From Leptothrix sp. (in: b-proteobacteria) (lineage in GTDB: Bacteria > Pseudomonadota > Gammaproteobacteria > Burkholderiales > Burkholderiaceae_C), in contig PNKD01000006.1 in NCBI GenBank assembly GCA_013822265.1, forward strand, positions 1 through 64,000: a DNA stretch of 64,000 bases. The letters are read 5' to 3'. The translations under genes were made by a program, and so were the position numbers. Under the pieces are notes generated by a model, which was not told the origin of the DNA, did not search any database, and saw only the letters and a program-made list of their open reading frames with translations. Shown piece after piece: positions 63,053 to 64,000 of this stretch; the stretch's first letter is position 1; each line of letters opens with the position of its first letter.

Positions 63053-64000
63053 ATGCGCAGCGTCATCTGGCTCGTCGGCTTGTTCGTGGTGGCCGTGGTG
63101 GCCGCCACGGCGCTGGGCGGCAACGACGGGCTGGTGAGCATCTACTGGGGCGGGTGGCGTACCGACTTCTCGCTCAACCTCTTCGTGCTCGTGATGCTGG
63201 CGATCTGCCTGCTGTTGATGGCGGCGGTGCAGGCCATCAATTCGCTGCTGAGCCTGCCGCAGCGTGCCGGCATCTGGCGCGCGCTGCGGCGCGAGCGTGC
63301 GGCCCAGTCGGCGCTGCGCGAGGCGCTGACCGAGTTCTTCGGCGCGCGCTACGGCCGCGCGCGTGCGGCCGCCGAAAGGGCGCTGCTCATTGCTGGTGAA
63401 CACGCGGCGCTGCAGGCCGACACCGAGTTCCAGGTGCTGGCGCGCCTGGTCGCCGCCGGCAGCCTGCACCGCCTGCAAGACCGTCCGCGGCGCGACGAGG
63501 CGCTGGCCCAGGCCCTCAAGGTCGCACGCAACCCCAAGTCGCAGCGCAGCGTCGCGCGCAGCGTCGAAGAGGCGGTGCGGCTGCTGGCCGCCGAGTGGGC
63601 GCTGGACGACCGCGACCCGCCCCGCGCCCTGCACGCGCTGGAGGCCCTGCCACCGGGCGCCGCGCGCCGCACACAAGCGCTGCGCCTGAAGTTGCAGGCC
63701 TTGCGCCTGTCGCGCCAGCCGCTGGACGCGCTGCAGACGGCGCGGCTGCTGTCCAAGCACCAGGCCTTTTCGCCGCTGGTGGCCCAGGCGCTGCTGCGCG
63801 CGCTGGCCAGCGAGACGCTGGAGGGTGCGCACGACGTGCAGCAGTTGCGCCGGCTGTGGGGCCAGTTCGACCCGGCCGACCGGCGCGACCCGGTGGTGGC
63901 CTCACGTGCGGCGCAGCGCGCGGCGCACCTGGGCGCCGCGGAAGATGCACGCCATTGGCTCAAGCCGTTCTGGGCCACCTTGTCCGATCTGGCGCGTGAA
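63053..64000 (+). CDS. hemY: HemY-like protein, partial (right edge)
   Basis: This is the first 316 codons of a HemY-type protein. It has two N-terminal membrane helices (IWLVGLFVVAVVAATAL and LNLFVLVMLAICLLLMAAVQ) and TPR-like helical repeats afterwards (RAAAERALLIAGEHAALQ, RLKLQALRLSRQPLDALQT). It is the last gene of the heme run. The C-terminus lies outside the window. Confidence 0.88.
   Translation, partial: MRSVIWLVGLFVVAVVAATALGGNDGLVSIYWGGWRTDFSLNLFVLVMLAICLLLMAAVQAINSLLSLPQRAGIWRALRRERAAQSALREALTEFFGARYGRARAAAERALLIAGEHAALQADTEFQVLARLVAAGSLHRLQDRPRRDEALAQALKVARNPKSQRSVARSVEEAVRLLAAEWALDDRDPPRALHALEALPPGAARRTQALRLKLQALRLSRQPLDALQTARLLSKHQAFSPLVAQALLRALASETLEGAHDVQQLRRLWGQFDPADRRDPVVASRAAQRAAHLGAAEDARHWLKPFWATLSDLARE

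Overview
The window comes from a high-GC Gram-negative bacterium, most probably a betaproteobacterium of the order Burkholderiales (Rubrivivax/Leptothrix/Methylibium-like). This is inferred from the host gene set: argH next to an AlgZ/AlgR-type pair, phosphoenolpyruvate carboxylase divergent from hemC-hemD-hemX-hemY, DUF5666 and DUF6502 proteins, and a sigma-70 with region 1.1. It was not tested by a database search.

Bases 1 to about 33,300 are the right-hand part of an integrated mobile element whose left end is outside the window. It ends with a DUF4102-type tyrosine integrase (31,756-33,039). Its backbone is a PRTRC cassette: ParB-like protein, E, ubiquitin-like C, F, E2-like B, JAB-peptidase-like A, ThiF/E1-like protein, and an actin-like D protein placed about 10 kb further on. 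No conjugation machinery is visible here. The element is loaded with conflict or defence-type genes. From left to right these are: a truncated N12-class adenine methyltransferase; a Gabija-like pair (OLD-type ATPase/TOPRIM nuclease plus UvrD helicase); a divergent Mrr-nuclease/NACHT ATPase; a CoiA-like nuclease with an unknown partner; a cytoplasmic subtilase with a small I9-like protein and a NUC1-type DNA/RNA endonuclease; a D12 adenine methyltransferase translationally coupled to an OGG-like DNA glycosylase; and a four-gene operon of a glycine-tailed small protein, a PfkB-nucleoside deoxyribosyltransferase fusion, a QueC-like enzyme and a SagB-type nitroreductase. A Cas4-like nuclease split over two overlapping genes lies next to the actin-like gene.

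Bases 33,300 to 37,200 are a decayed junction zone: an RNase Z-like remnant with an internal deletion and a lost metal ligand, a divergent rpoD-like sigma factor, and a fragment of an acyl-CoA synthetase.

Bases 37,300 to 64,000 are ordinary chromosome: an HD-GYP phosphodiesterase, a family 5 solute-binding protein, DUF1841, TauE/SafE, an orphan ParA, a MaoC-like protein, a two-component pair, rhodanese, lactate dehydrogenase, DNA polymerase IV, two DUF5666 lipoproteins around a DUF6502 protein, a frameshifted SnoaL/DUF4440 gene carrying 13-bp tandem repeats, argH, an AlgZ/AlgR-like pair, ppc, and the heme genes hemCDXY (hemY runs off the right edge).

The best candidates for undescribed systems are the QueC/NDT/SagB/Gly-tail operon, the subtilase/I9/endonuclease set, the methyltransferase-glycosylase pair, the Mrr-NACHT gene and the split Cas4-like pair. 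No searches could be run, so all family names rest on motifs read directly in the translations.
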